From Ascoidea asiatica (Eukaryota > Ascomycota > Saccharomycetes > Ascoideales > Ascoideaceae): a DNA stretch of 64,000 bases. A program made the translations under genes and the position numbers. Shown in pieces: positions 40,558-50,358 of this stretch. The notes below the pieces were generated by a model. The model was given only the letters and a program-made list of their open reading frames with translations. It made no database searches and was not told the DNA's origin. The stretch's first letter is position 1. Each line of letters begins with the position of its first letter. The stretch is from positions 186,001 to 250,000 of the forward strand of contig BCKQ01000003.1 in the NCBI GenBank assembly GCA_001600695.1. Direction: 5' to 3'.

Positions 40558-41102
40558 TCATTTTGCAATACTTTCTTTAATTGTATCTTTACCACTAAAA
40601 TAATGATAATTAATGTATCTATAAGCTTGACCTAATTGAGCAGTTTCATTAACAATATGACAACCTAAAAGAAGAGGATTCCAAGGAGTAATTGAAACAG
40701 AATATTTCATAAATACAGCAGAATAAACAACTAAAGCACCAGTCATTGGACCAGAAATAAAATCAGGATCTTTTTTTAAATCCATTATTGCAGCTACTGG
40801 TATACCAAAATTAGAAACTGGACCCCAAAAATGTGTACTACAAACATCTTTATATTTGAATTCAAAATTAAAAAGAAAAAAGAGAAAAAGTTAGTTATTT
40901 TGATTATATTTTTTACTTTGATTGTAATAGGTTATAAATATAAATAAAGTGCTTACATCTATAATTGAAATTGTTAGTATTTCTTTGAATAATGAATTGA
41001 ATAATGAGTTAGATAATAAATTAGATAAATAACTTACCTTATTGCTTCTTTACTGAAGACAGTTGATCTGACTTTAGCCATAATACTACCGGATTGAGAC
41101 AT
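40558..41102 (-). CDS. MPC1: Mitochondrial pyruvate carrier subunit 1, three exons including a 2-nt exon
   Basis: Inner-membrane pyruvate carrier subunit. Exons on the minus strand are 41102-41038, 40958-40957 and 40847-40558, in total 357 nt, 118 residues plus stop. Exon 1 gives MSQSGSIMAKVRSTVFSKEA, then IR. Exon 3 gives the conserved core THFWGPVSNFGIP, then DLKKDPDFISGPMT and HIVNETAQLGQAYRY, with three hydrophobic segments. Joining exon 1 directly to exon 3 gives a stop after three codons. Adding AT from the middle exon yields KEAIRYVCSTHFWG, which aligns without gaps to S. cerevisiae KETLKYIFTTHFWG. S. cerevisiae Mpc1 has 130 residues. Divergent from the RSA1-like gene, convergent with MIY1. 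Confidence 0.85.
40848..40956 (-). other. MPC1 intron 2 (109 nt)
   Basis: On the minus strand it begins GTAAGC, has a near-consensus branch point AACTAAC at 40896-40890 followed by a pyrimidine tract, and ends AAAG at 40848. This is the first AG after the branch point, 43 nt downstream of the branch A. Confidence 0.75.
40957..40958 (-). other. Predicted 2-nt microexon of MPC1
   Basis: The two bases AT lie between the 3' splice site TATAG and the 5' splice site GTAAGC. They are needed to keep frame and complete the codons AGA (Arg) and TAT (Tyr) across the exon junctions. See the finding for alternatives. Confidence 0.7.
40959..41037 (-). other. MPC1 intron 1 (79 nt)
   Basis: On the minus strand it begins GTAAGT, contains a perfect TACTAAC branch point at 40979-40973, and ends TATAG at 40959. 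The branch-point A is 15 nt from the 3' end, and the AG used is the first after the branch point. Confidence 0.8.
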
Positions 41103-41761
41103 GATTATTATATTTATTTCAATTACTAGTTAGTTCTTTGGTCTATATTACAATTACCTATATGAATGAGATATGATTATGATATCTTGTGATGCAAATT
41201 TGTATATGTTGAATGAATATAATTTTTTGATTAAACAACTTTGACTAAATTGAATATATTTGATTATTTGATTATATTTGAGATTTCGAATTGAGTGGTG
41301 GTTTGTATGCGGCTAAGCACCAGAAAGAGGAGCACCGCAGAGAAACCCCGGAGAGGTCTGGAGTAGACCTCCTGTTGGGGGTCTGCCACTCGGGTTAAAG
41401 ACAGAAAAAAAGGAGGAAATATCCGGAAACAACACGGAAAAATGCGGGTTTAAAGGATGGATGTTTCGGATATAAAACGTGACGTTGGTGAAAATATCAC
41501 CCTCGTAATTGAAGTATCCAGAATGGAAGAGTACCAAATTATTGGTCTTGGAGATTCTTTCGGAAATATTAAAAAAATTATTGAAAATTACTGAAAATTA
41601 TTGAAGATATTTTGAGGGAAGTAAATAAATATACAAGAACAAAGGAATACAAAGATAGAACAACAGAATAAAAGAAGAGCTAGCCACAATTACCATTATA
41701 GTTTTGAGATTGAATTGTTGCTTTACTCAAAGGACATATTATCTTATCAAAATCATTATCA
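41103..41761. other. Divergent promoter region, MPC1 / RSA1-like, with a GC-rich block
   Basis: The part from about 41290 to 41520 is far richer in GC than the neighbourhood. It holds a 7-bp hairpin GAGGTCT-ggagt-AGACCTC (41353-41371) and several CGG triplets (41422-41470). It is not a tRNA. The remainder is AT-rich. A small RNA or a compact promoter element are both possible. Confidence 0.5.
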
Positions 41762-41815
41762 ATGGAATACATTTACGCTCCTCCCCCTCCACCTCCAAAC
41801 AACAACAATAACAAC

Positions 41816-41898
<83 letters not shown>

Positions 41899-43261
41899 TA
41901 ATAATAATGGAAATAATAATAAAAGACAGAATAATATGAATTATCGAAACAATAATAAGAGAAAAAAGTTCAATAATTCTCTCAATAATACTCTCAATAA
42001 TAACAATAACTATAATACTTTTAACACCAATCAAAACTTCAATCAAAACTCTAACCAAAATTTTAATCAGAACTTCAATCAAAATTTCAATCAGAGCTTC
42101 AATCAGAATTTTAGTCAGAACTTTAATCAGAATTACAATCAAAATCAACCTACACAATACACCAATTTCAATGTTCAAAGAAATCATCAAGATAATAATA
42201 ACAGTCAAAATAATCAGAAAAATAAACCATATAATTTCCTTCAAAGAATACCAAACAAGTCAAAAACTAAACCTACAAAGAAAAATAATAATAAATCAAA
42301 GAATCAATCAAATAATCAATCAAAGAATCAAAATACAATAAGTTTATTGAATAATCTACCCACTCATTTACCAAATAAACCACAGATTATTGCAAAAAGC
42401 AATAATAGTGATATTAATAACAGAGATAATAATCAAGATAATGAAATACAAAATGATAATAATAATAATAATAATAATAATGATTATGATAACGAAGTTT
42501 TAGATGAGGAAGCTTTATATCTCAATAATCAAAGCCTCAAAGAAAAACCTTCAATTCCAATTCCTGGAACTAATATTATTTTAGATTCTGAGAAAGATAT
42601 TAAAGAATGGATTAATCAAAGAAAAAAAAATTGGCCAACAAATAAAAGAATTCAGGAAAAACATGAAAAGGTTAATCAAAATGATGTTCGAAATGATAGT
42701 CAAAGTAATAGTCAAAGCCAAAACGATAATCAAAACAGTAATCAAAACAATAATTCAAACAATCATAAAAATAATAATCAAAATAATAATAGTAAAAAGT
42801 TATGTTTAGGCTTAATCAAATATAATAATTGTAAAAAAAAAAATTGTTCATTTGATCATAATTTGAATTCATTGAAAGAATATAAAGCTTTAGAAATTGA
42901 GAAGAAAAAAAAAAATTTAATACCAAATGATTTATTACCTTTAATTAAAAATAAAAAATTAATCAAAAACATAAATGGTTATAGATTCTATATTCCTGAT
43001 AAATTAGAACCAATAAAAAACTCTTTAAGATTTCAACAAAATTCATTATCAAATAGTAATAATAATTATAGAAATAAAAGGAATAATGATAATAGAAATA
43101 GTAATAAAAACAATTCTAATAAATTGATTAATAATAATGATTTCTATTCAATGTTGGTTCAAAAAGATAATGAAAAGGATAATTTAAATATTCTTGAATT
43201 CATTAATGAAATAATCAAAAATGGTTTAATTCCGAATAACTTCAAAGATTTGAAATTCTAA
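41762..43261 (+). CDS. RSA1: NUFIP1/Rsa1-type snoRNP assembly factor with CCCH finger
   Basis: A 499-residue protein with a short proline run (PPPPPP), then about 37 Asn from an AAT repeat, then Asn/Gln/Phe repeats (NQNFNQ). The conserved part is IPIPGTNIILDSEKDIKEWI, then NQRKKNWPTNKRIQEK (about 262-300), which matches the NUFIP1/Rsa1 motif. That motif in yeast binds Snu13 and helps the R2TP complex build box C/D snoRNPs. A single zinc finger C-x8-C-x4-C-x3-H (CLGLIKYNNCKKKNCSFDH, about 347-366) follows. Rsa1 in S. cerevisiae is 381 residues. In S. cerevisiae RSA1 (YPL193W) is also close to MIY1 (YPL191C), as here, which supports the call. The start is ATG 41762. Confidence 0.75.
41798..41908 (+). 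repeat. AAT/AAC trinucleotide repeat (coding poly-Asn)
   Basis: A nearly pure run of aat/aac triplets encodes about 37 consecutive Asn right after the proline run of the RSA1-like protein. It is the second longest such tract in the window. Confidence 0.9.
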
Positions 43262-43532
43262 ATTCTAAATATTGTTTATTTTATTTTCTAAATTCTAAAT
43301 CCTAAATTCTAAAACTTTAATTTTTTCCGCGCCAGGCTCTATCCACCACGCAATTACATAATCAGACTTGAAAAAGGCCTGGTTTCGAGGAATTTAAATT
43401 TTATATTTATTTTATTTTGTATGTTTATTTTTTTATATAATTATATTTATGATATTATAAATGAATAAATAAATGATATGATTCGAAATAATTTAGTATA
43501 ATTTAGTATAATTTAGTTAATTTTTATTCAAA

Positions 43533-44969
43533 TTACATTATTTCACCAAATCCAGTTGGAATATTTTTACCAAAACCACCTTCTTTCATTGCTAATTCAT
43601 AATATCCATAAATTGTAGTTACAGCTAATAACATTGAAGTACCACTACCTAAAGTACCTAATAAATCACTTGCAACAGATAATGCACCAATAGTTGCACC
43701 ACCAAAAGCAGCTGCAGTTGGAATTATTTTTTTTAATTCTTTATAAACACTTGTTTCTCTTGTACCTGCAATAATTAAACCTTGATCTTTAAATTTTTTT
43801 GCAACATCTCTTGCAGAATTACCAGAAATTTCAATCCAAGTTTTTGAAAAAATTGCACATGTTGATAAAACAAATATAATATAAATTGAAGTTTTAATTG
43901 GATCAATCATTGCTTCTGCTAATGAAAATGGTGGTTGCATATAATAAGCAATACCATTACTTGCAAATAATTGTGCAGAACCTGGTTTTGATTCCCATGT
44001 ACCTAAAATTTTAATAAAAATATTATTTGGAAATTTTTGAAATAACATTTGAGAAATAATAAAAACATTTGAAGTTAAAGCACTTTGTAACATGATTGGT
44101 AAATTTGATGTATAAAATAATTTAATTGGATATAAACCATATGGTCCTCTTGTTCTTGTTGATTTAACAGGAATTTCTAATCTAAAACCTTGTAAATAAA
44201 CAACTAAGAAAAATACAATAATTGTTGAAATTAATTGAAACATATTTGGTAAATTTGATCTATAAAAAGATTGAACTAAAGCTCTTTTTTTATCTTTTTT
44301 TGTAAATAATAAATGTACCATTGAAACAATTGCACCTTCAAATTCTTCACCTCTACCAGTATTTAAAGTTGTTGGAGCAAAAGCTTTCCAAACAATTTGT
44401 TCACAAATATTTGTTGCTGTAAATAAAGATATACCAGATCCTAAACCATAACCTTTTTGTAAAAGTTCATCTAATAAAATTACCATAATACCTGCAAAAA
44501 CTAATTGTAAAACTAATAAAAGACAAACTCCAAGACCTAATTCAGAAGCTGGACCATACATTCCAGTCCAAACATAAACAACAGCTTGACCAAAAGATAA
44601 TAAAATTGCAAAAATTTTTTGAGCAGTTTGAAAATTTTCTCTATCAGATTTATCTTCCATATTTACATCTAAAAGTTGAGTACCTTGTAACATTTGAAAA
44701 ACCATTCCAGAAGAAACAATTGGAGAAATACCTAATTCCATTAAAGTACCTCTATTTGAAGCTAACATCATACGTAACCAATATAAAGGATCAGAAGATT
44801 CAGAAGATACAATACCATATAAAGGTATTTCACTCATTACTAAAAAAATCATTAATGTTACTCCTGTCCACATTAATTTTTGATTAAATGGAATTTTTCT
44901 TTGTGGAGCAATAACTTCAGGTAAAAAAGGTGAAAATGGTTTCACAAGATCCAATACACGGAAACTCAT
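43533..44969 (-). CDS. SEC61: Sec61 alpha, ER protein-translocation channel
   Basis: Pore subunit of the ER translocon, 478 residues (480 in S. cerevisiae). The N-terminus [19 protein letters not shown] is diagnostic. The plug and TM2 region [20 protein letters not shown], the conserved [10 protein letters not shown] loop, and the C-terminal stretch [16 protein letters not shown] are all present. Ten hydrophobic segments are expected and visible. The cytosolic [18 protein letters not shown] loop is intact. Unlike its neighbours it has no Asn inserts. It lies convergent to the RSA1-like gene and in tandem with OST3. Confidence 0.97.
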   Translation of the reverse strand: MSFRVLDLVKPFSPFLPEVIAPQRKIPFNQKLMWTGVTLMIFLVMSEIPLYGIVSSESSDPLYWLRMMLASNRGTLMELGISPIVSSGMVFQMLQGTQLLDVNMEDKSDRENFQTAQKIFAILLSFGQAVVYVWTGMYGPASELGLGVCLLLVLQLVFAGIMVILLDELLQKGYGLGSGISLFTATNICEQIVWKAFAPTTLNTGRGEEFEGAIVSMVHLLFTKKDKKRALVQSFYRSNLPNMFQLISTIIVFFLVVYLQGFRLEIPVKSTRTRGPYGLYPIKLFYTSNLPIMLQSALTSNVFIISQMLFQKFPNNIFIKILGTWESKPGSAQLFASNGIAYYMQPPFSLAEAMIDPIKTSIYIIFVLSTCAIFSKTWIEISGNSARDVAKKFKDQGLIIAGTRETSVYKELKKIIPTAAAFGGATIGALSVASDLLGTLGSGTSMLLAVTTIYGYYELAMKEGGFGKNIPTGFGEIM

Positions 44970-45099
44970 TATTATATATATTTAAATTATTATTTTTATA
45001 TTTGATTATATTTGATTATATTTGATATATTATTTATAAAAATCTTTGAGATTGAGTTTATTTATCAATTGAAATTTGAAATTTGAGATTGAAAATTTG

Positions 45100-45130
<31 letters not shown>

Positions 45131-46026
45131 GTATTTTAACTATTGTTTTGATTTTGAAATTGATTCAATAATTTTACTGAGATATTTTATGAATTGAAAG
45201 ATGAAATGAAAGTAATATGAAAATGAAGATGAATAATTATATAACAAGTGCTACAATACAATAAATACAATACAATACAATAGAGATTAAAAATTCTAAT
45301 TGAACCCTTTTTAAATTAATTTCAGAAGAATTGAAGAGGAAGTAAAATAGAAATTGAATGGAGATTAAATAGGAACTAAACAAAAAAGTTGGAAGTGGAA
45401 TTAAAAGAACCTTTAAAATAGATTCGAACAAGATTTCATAATTTTTCAGTGATTCGCAAATAGTTTCAAACTTTTACTTCAGAGCTGAGTTGTGAGTGAA
45501 GTGTCAACTAGAACAGAGAACGTGAGATGTACGAGACCAGTTCTGTGGATGTCCTTTTGTGGGTCCAGTTTTTGTTTGTGGCTTTTCTTCTGGTTTCAAG
45601 CTGGAAATGAATTTATTCTCAGCTTTTTAAAGCTATTCCAATTATTATCAGCACTTCGATATTCATGACATTTCATTTTGTAGTTCTTGTTTCTTGTTTC
45701 TTGTTTTTTTGCTACAATGTCGTCAATTGGTATCAATAAAAGTTTTCGACTGGTGGTTTTCCATCCCCAGAAAATTTATTTGAGTTTTAAAGGGAAATTT
45801 TACCACGGAAAAATCCCCGCTAAAAATAGACAGCTCAGTAGAAAAGTACGGGTTACCTTGTAGCGCATAATGTATTTTAGCGGGAAAAAACCCGAAAAAT
45901 ATTTTGTTCTTTGAAGAAGTTGAAGAAGTTGAAGAAATAAATTTCTAATTTTACAGTAATGAAAGTTAGTTATTTATTGTATATTCATAAGTTTTTTTCT
46001 TTTTTTTTTTATAAATTGAGAGTATT
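44970..46026. other. SEC61 promoter and OST3 3' region
   Basis: About 1.05 kb between two minus-strand genes. A (TA)n run lies at 45102-45126. Around 45480-45900 the DNA is less AT-rich and contains the inverted repeat CCCGCTAAAA/TTTTAGCGGG (45816-45825 and 45875-45884). A 64-codon frame at 45237-45431 is hydrophobic and not supported. Confidence 0.5.
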
Positions 46027-47121
46027 TTACATATCAAACAAATGTAAGAGGTAATAAGGGTATCCTCCACTCTTTTTATGGAAAATAATTACCAATCCAC
46101 TAAAGAATATCCAAATTAAAGACATTAGAAATAATACAGTTAAGAAATTAACTTTAATATGTTTAATATGAGGAGCAGTTTTAATTAATAAAATAACTGC
46201 AATTGATAAAATTGCATAAACCATTGAAATTATTTGAGTTTCAATACCTATTTGTTGTTGTTGTCCACTAATGAAATATTCTATTCTACCATTTTGATCT
46301 GGTTTAATATATGGTACATTTCTAATAATATTAAACATATAACCTGAAATAAATAATAATATTGTTAAAACTGTAATTGTAGCCCAGATTTTTTTATTAA
46401 TAAAAAAATTTAAAATATATGAACTGAATTTATTAATTATAATTGATGTTAATATAATTAGTACAATTGATAAAACTAAATTATCATATCTTACAGGTTT
46501 ATGAATAATTATATCTTGATTTGTTAAATCTGAGATCCAATGAGCTAAATTATTTAAATTTTCACCATTTACAAAAGAATATTCTTCATTTATTGAACCT
46601 TTTAAATCATTTAAAACTTTTGAACTTGGTGAATAATAAAATAATTTTGGTACTGAATTTAATTGAAATTTTTGAAAAATTTCTTTTTGTTGTGGACCAG
46701 AATGTAAATCAGCTATTGCAAAATAAATTTTTTTTTCATTTTTTGGATTTTCTTTTAAATATGAATTTGCTAAAGTTTTAAAATCTGGTAAAAATTGATG
46801 ACATAAAATACAATTTATTTGTGGGTTGGTTGCAGTTAAATGAACAAAAATATGATAATCTCTTGGTCCTGAAATAATTTGTTTATAATTTTTAATATTT
46901 AAATTTATAATTGAATTTTTATTTTTACCTTTTGATAAAATTTTATCAAGATCCTTAGATGTTGAAGAAATTGAAGAAGAATCTAAAGGTTTTGCAATTG
47001 AACATTGAATTAAATTTAAGAAAACTAAAATAAAAATGAATATTGAACTAATTGAATTGAATGAATTACCAAATAAATTGGATTTTGAATTTGAATTGGA
47101 ATTTGAATTTACAAATCTCAT
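46027..47121 (-). CDS. OST3: Oligosaccharyltransferase thioredoxin-like subunit (Ost3/Ost6)
   Basis: ER membrane subunit that captures substrate cysteines by mixed disulfides so that OST can glycosylate nearby Asn. A hydrophobic signal peptide lies at about 22-43. The luminal thioredoxin-like domain carries the active C104-I-L-C107, with FKTLANSY and KIYFAIADLHSG nearby. Four C-terminal transmembrane segments lie between about 210 and 350, as in the family. Total 364 residues against 350 for yeast Ost3. The paralogues Ost3 and Ost6 cannot be separated with confidence by eye. It lies next to SEC61, whose channel associates with OST. Confidence 0.92.
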   Translation of the reverse strand: MRFVNSNSNSNSKSNLFGNSFNSISSIFIFILVFLNLIQCSIAKPLDSSSISSTSKDLDKILSKGKNKNSIINLNIKNYKQIISGPRDYHIFVHLTATNPQINCILCHQFLPDFKTLANSYLKENPKNEKKIYFAIADLHSGPQQKEIFQKFQLNSVPKLFYYSPSSKVLNDLKGSINEEYSFVNGENLNNLAHWISDLTNQDIIIHKPVRYDNLVLSIVLIILTSIIINKFSSYILNFFINKKIWATITVLTILLFISGYMFNIIRNVPYIKPDQNGRIEYFISGQQQQIGIETQIISMVYAILSIAVILLIKTAPHIKHIKVNFLTVLFLMSLIWIFFSGLVIIFHKKSGGYPYYLLHLFDM

Positions 47122-47667
47122 GACTTTCTAGAAAAAAATTTTAAATATAAATTAAGTAAACATAAAATAAAATAATTGTAATAATAAATAATAAATAATA
47201 TATAATATATAATAAAGGAAGTAAATCTAATTAACACTGTTCAATTATTGTTTAAATTATACTCCATATAAAAATATATTTTCTATTATTTCGTTAAATT
47301 ATTACTTCAATCAACATCTAAATTTCACTTTACTTTAACATGCTGTCACTTCACAATAATAATTGAATATATAAGTATTACGTAATAAACAGGTAAGCAA
47401 CAAAAACTAAGCCTCTTGACCAGCCACGTTAGTTAAGCCGCATTTACTACGCCACTACAAACCACAACGCCACAACTTTATTTTTTCAAAGTTTAAACAG
47501 ATAAAATTAAAGGAAAAGAAAATAACAAATAAAAAAAAGGGTTCAAAGAGAATGAAGAAGAGAAGAAGAGAAGAAAGAGAAGAAAGAGAAGAAGAGAAGA
47601 AAGAGAAGAAAGAGAAGAAGAGAAGAAAGAGAAGAAGAGAAGAAGAGAAGAAGAGAAGAAGAGAAGA
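47122..47667. other. OST3 promoter and purine-rich repeat
   Basis: Upstream of OST3 and downstream of the kinase gene. A small GC-richer patch lies at 47395-47465. The rest is AT-rich and ends in the GA-rich repeat described separately. No gene seen. Confidence 0.5.
47548..47666. repeat. GAAGAGAA purine-tract minisatellite
   Basis: A strand-pure purine run of about 120 bp made of agaagag and agaaag units ends two bases before the stop codon of the kinase gene, so on the transcript it would form a pyrimidine-rich start of the 3' UTR. Confidence 0.85.
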
Positions 47668-49269
47668 TTAAAGATTGTTTGGAACAGGAAAATTCAAGTC
47701 TTTGAACTCGGTAATGAACCAAGAATGTTTTGAAATTCCAATCAAATCAATTCTTTTGTATTGATCGACAATTAGGAGTCTTTTAATTAAATCTATAACT
47801 TGAAAAGAATAATTATGATCAATTATTAAATCATTAGGAAAATTTAATTCAAAATTAGATAATAGATTTGTGTTCAGATTGGATAAAGATATATCATCAA
47901 AAGGAAACCTTTTGAATAAAGTGAAATATAATAAAACTCCAGAAGACCAAATATCAATTCTATTTGAGATTTCAAGTAATTTATTATTTTCTATATCATT
48001 AAAATTATAATTCAATGATCTGATTATATTTGAATTATAAAAAGTTTCTGGAGCCATATAAAAATAAGTACCACAAATTGTTTGAGTTAAATTATTAATA
48101 TTATTTAAATCATAATCATAATCTAAAAATTTTGCAAAACCAAAATCTGCAATTTTTACATCAAAATTTTTTTTTAATAAAATATTCTCAGCTTTAATAT
48201 CTCTATGAATAATATTTTTATTATGATGTAAATAATATAAACCATTAAATATTTGAGAAAAGATATATTTGATTTTTAATTCATTTAAATTTAATTTCGA
48301 ATCAAGTATCAAATCATATAAAGTAAAATCAATTTTTTCAAAAACCAATAAACAAAAATAATTATTAATTGGAAATGAATAATCAATTAATTTTATAATA
48401 TTTTTATGATCACAATTTTTAAGAGTTGATATTTCTCTTTTTATATTCTTCAAGTTTAATTCTTTATTATTATTATTATTGTTCTTATTCTTATTAAAGT
48501 TATTTGAATAAATTAAAGGACTTGATTTTTTCTTGAAATAAATTTTAATAGCATAAGTTTTATTTGTAGATTTATCAATAACTTCATTAACTTGACAAAA
48601 TGTTCCGGAACCTAAAATCTTTGAATGATTAATTTCATATTTTTTAAAGAATGGATCATTATTATCATCATCATTATTGCTATAATAGTCAATATTATTA
48701 GAATATAATTTTGGTTTAAAATTAAGATTTGTATTTTTATTTGAAATAGTATTTGAAATTGATTTAAGTTTTGAAAAATATTTGAATTTAAAAGATAAAA
48801 AATCATTTAAAATAATTATATCATTATGATTTAAGAAATAAATATGATTTTTTCTAATTTTAGTTAAATTTAAATTGTTTTTTTGAAAATTATTAATGGA
48901 GCTAATTTTAATTATATTTGAGGATAAATTATATAGGTAAGTTTCATTATTTGAACAATTTTCAAATCTAAAATTAAATTGATTTTCGGTATGATTTTTA
49001 TTATGATTTTCATTATGATTTTCATTATTATTTTGTTGATTTTTATTTATATCCAATAATATGTTTTCAAAATTATTTTGATTATTTGTGTAATTTGAAT
49101 TATAAGTTTCTTTATTTGATGATATATAAATATATTGTTTGGTTGGAATTTGAATTTTATTTTGACCTACAATATCATTATTACTATTATTATTATGATT
49201 ATTATTACTATTATTATTATTTATTTGTGATTGTTTAACTGGATAAAGAATAGCTTGTATTTTGTACAT
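47668..49269 (-). CDS. Protein kinase of the Dun1/Mek1/Chk2 type with divergent FHA-like N-terminus
   Basis: A 533-residue Ser/Thr kinase. The kinase domain begins near residue 215 (KILGSGTFCQVNEVI), with the ATP Lys in TYAIKIYFKKK, a 20-residue Asn/Lys insert, then HRDIKAENIL, DFGFAKF, CGTYFYMAPE and a closing KHSWFI. The overall layout and the CGTYFYMAPE activation loop fit CAMK-group checkpoint kinases such as yeast Dun1 and Mek1. The first 200 residues may be an FHA domain, in which NHIYFLNHNDIIILNDFLSFKF resembles the last strands. The usual GR...S-x-x-H phosphopeptide-binding residues are not visible and Asn inserts interrupt it. So the kinase call is firm and the FHA and orthologue calls are weak. 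Confidence 0.8.
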   Translation of the reverse strand: MYKIQAILYPVKQSQINNNNSNNNHNNNSNNDIVGQNKIQIPTKQYIYISSNKETYNSNYTNNQNNFENILLDINKNQQNNNENHNENHNKNHTENQFNFRFENCSNNETYLYNLSSNIIKISSINNFQKNNLNLTKIRKNHIYFLNHNDIIILNDFLSFKFKYFSKLKSISNTISNKNTNLNFKPKLYSNNIDYYSNNDDDNNDPFFKKYEINHSKILGSGTFCQVNEVIDKSTNKTYAIKIYFKKKSSPLIYSNNFNKNKNNNNNNKELNLKNIKREISTLKNCDHKNIIKLIDYSFPINNYFCLLVFEKIDFTLYDLILDSKLNLNELKIKYIFSQIFNGLYYLHHNKNIIHRDIKAENILLKKNFDVKIADFGFAKFLDYDYDLNNINNLTQTICGTYFYMAPETFYNSNIIRSLNYNFNDIENNKLLEISNRIDIWSSGVLLYFTLFKRFPFDDISLSNLNTNLLSNFELNFPNDLIIDHNYSFQVIDLIKRLLIVDQYKRIDLIGISKHSWFITEFKDLNFPVPNNL

Positions 49270-49907
49270 AATTTCTATGATGGTGAAGATAACTTTTGCT
49301 TTACTTTTATTTTATATTTGATCTTAAATGAAAATAAGAATAAAGAAGTTAATTAAAAGATAGAATTGAATTAGTTCATTATTGAAAAACCTTTTCATAA
49401 AAAAGTGAATAGTTTCTGAAAAATGAATTGAAGTGAATAACCAAAAAAAACAAACCTGAAAGAAAACTAAATAAAACAATACAAAATAAAAAGAATAGAG
49501 AAATAAATATGGATCTAAATAAATTCAATGAAGATGAGAAGCTTAAAGATAAAGATGCTGATTCCAGAGAAGGAGCGATATTTGTTGAGTCTGTTTCTTC
49601 TTGCGGGTCAAGGCTGGCAAAAGTGAATCTCATACGCAGTAACATAGCAGAACTATGCATAGAGTCAACAAAACCCTTCCTAACACGGACAGCTGGGCAT
49701 GTTGGTGCCCCGCTGAGGGTAAAAAATCCTGGTCAGGAAGGAACATGTGGCGAGTGAGCGGGCCAAGGATGTGGTCTCACGCGTAGAGGTCCATCAAATA
49801 ATAAAACCTTAGATTTGGTCACGTGAAAGTTACCAGAAAAAGTAACCTCGGAATAGAACTGACACAGTTTTTACCCAATACTTTATTTGAAATTCTTACA
49901 TGAAACA
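49270..49907. other. Intergenic with GC-rich islet of unknown nature
   Basis: Upstream of the kinase gene. From about 49590 to 49800 the base composition jumps to mixed GC, unlike the flanks. An 82-codon frame (49509-49757) runs into it, but its product looks like nothing known. No tRNA or known RNA signature was found in the islet. Confidence 0.5.
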
Positions 49908-49978
49908 GCGTAAGTGGTTTAGTGGTAAAATTCAACGTTGCCATCGTTGGGCCCCCGGTTCAATTCCGGGCTTACGCA
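49908..49978 (+). tRNA. tRNA-Gly(GCC), copy A
   Basis: A 71-nt cloverleaf. Acceptor arms GCGTAAG/CTTACGC are fully paired, with discriminator A at 49978. The anticodon stem CAACG/CGTTG encloses the loop TTGCCAT, with anticodon GCC at 49940-49942. The T arm is CCCGG-TTCAATT-CCGGG. No intron. A T-run at 49981-49992 serves as the Pol III terminator. Confidence 0.97.
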
Positions 49979-50358
49979 GCTTTTTTTTTTTTCGGCTCTT
50001 TTGTTGCTTTCTTTTTTCTATTGTTCTTTCTTTGCTTTTCGGTTTTGTTTCCAGGTGTTGGTGTTTAATCTATAATATCAGTCAAATTACAATAAACTAA
50101 GTTATCATTTGAGATAAAATGTTTACATTCAATCAATAAGTTTTTTGAATCAATCTACTGAATCTATAATAGCAAGTTTCTAGTATTGCTATCTGTTTTA
50201 CAAAGAGAACCGAGTTTCAATAAGAATTTAAACGATTTATTAGAAGTTTAGACACATATCAAAAAAAAAAAAAAAAAAAAAGTAAAAGGAATTTAAAAAT
50301 TTTTGAAATAAGATGCAATTAAGTATCAAACCATTTATTTAAACTGAAGAAAACTAAT
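49979..50358. other. 3' flank of tRNA copy A and pectate lyase 3' region
   Basis: It starts with the Pol III T-run. About 40 bp at 50009-50050 (around tctattgttctttctttgct) are shared with the 3' flank of tRNA copy B. Further on is AT-rich sequence with an A-run of about 20 at 50263-50281. No gene seen. Confidence 0.6.

Noticed and set aside
40558-40785. MPC1 as a single-exon 75-codon gene starting at an internal Met
   Set aside because: The conserved sequence THFWGPVSNFGIP lies upstream of that Met, and a matching N-terminal exon with splice signals exists.
40848-41037. MPC1 with one intron from 41037 to 40848
   Set aside because: This joins exons out of frame and gives a stop after AGA TGT TTG; splice signals in the middle would be unexplained.
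41313-41537. 74-codon minus-strand frame in the MPC1/RSA1 promoter
   Set aside because: Pro/Gly/Phe-rich product with no similarity to known proteins; an accident of the GC-rich block.
43332-43382. CCAGGC/GCCTGG inverted repeat between RSA1-like and SEC61
   Set aside because: Arms are only six bases with a 39-base spacer; expected by chance in a GC-richer patch.
49509-49757. 82-codon plus-strand frame running into the GC-rich islet
   Set aside because: No recognisable motif, and composition changes abruptly inside it; more likely chance.
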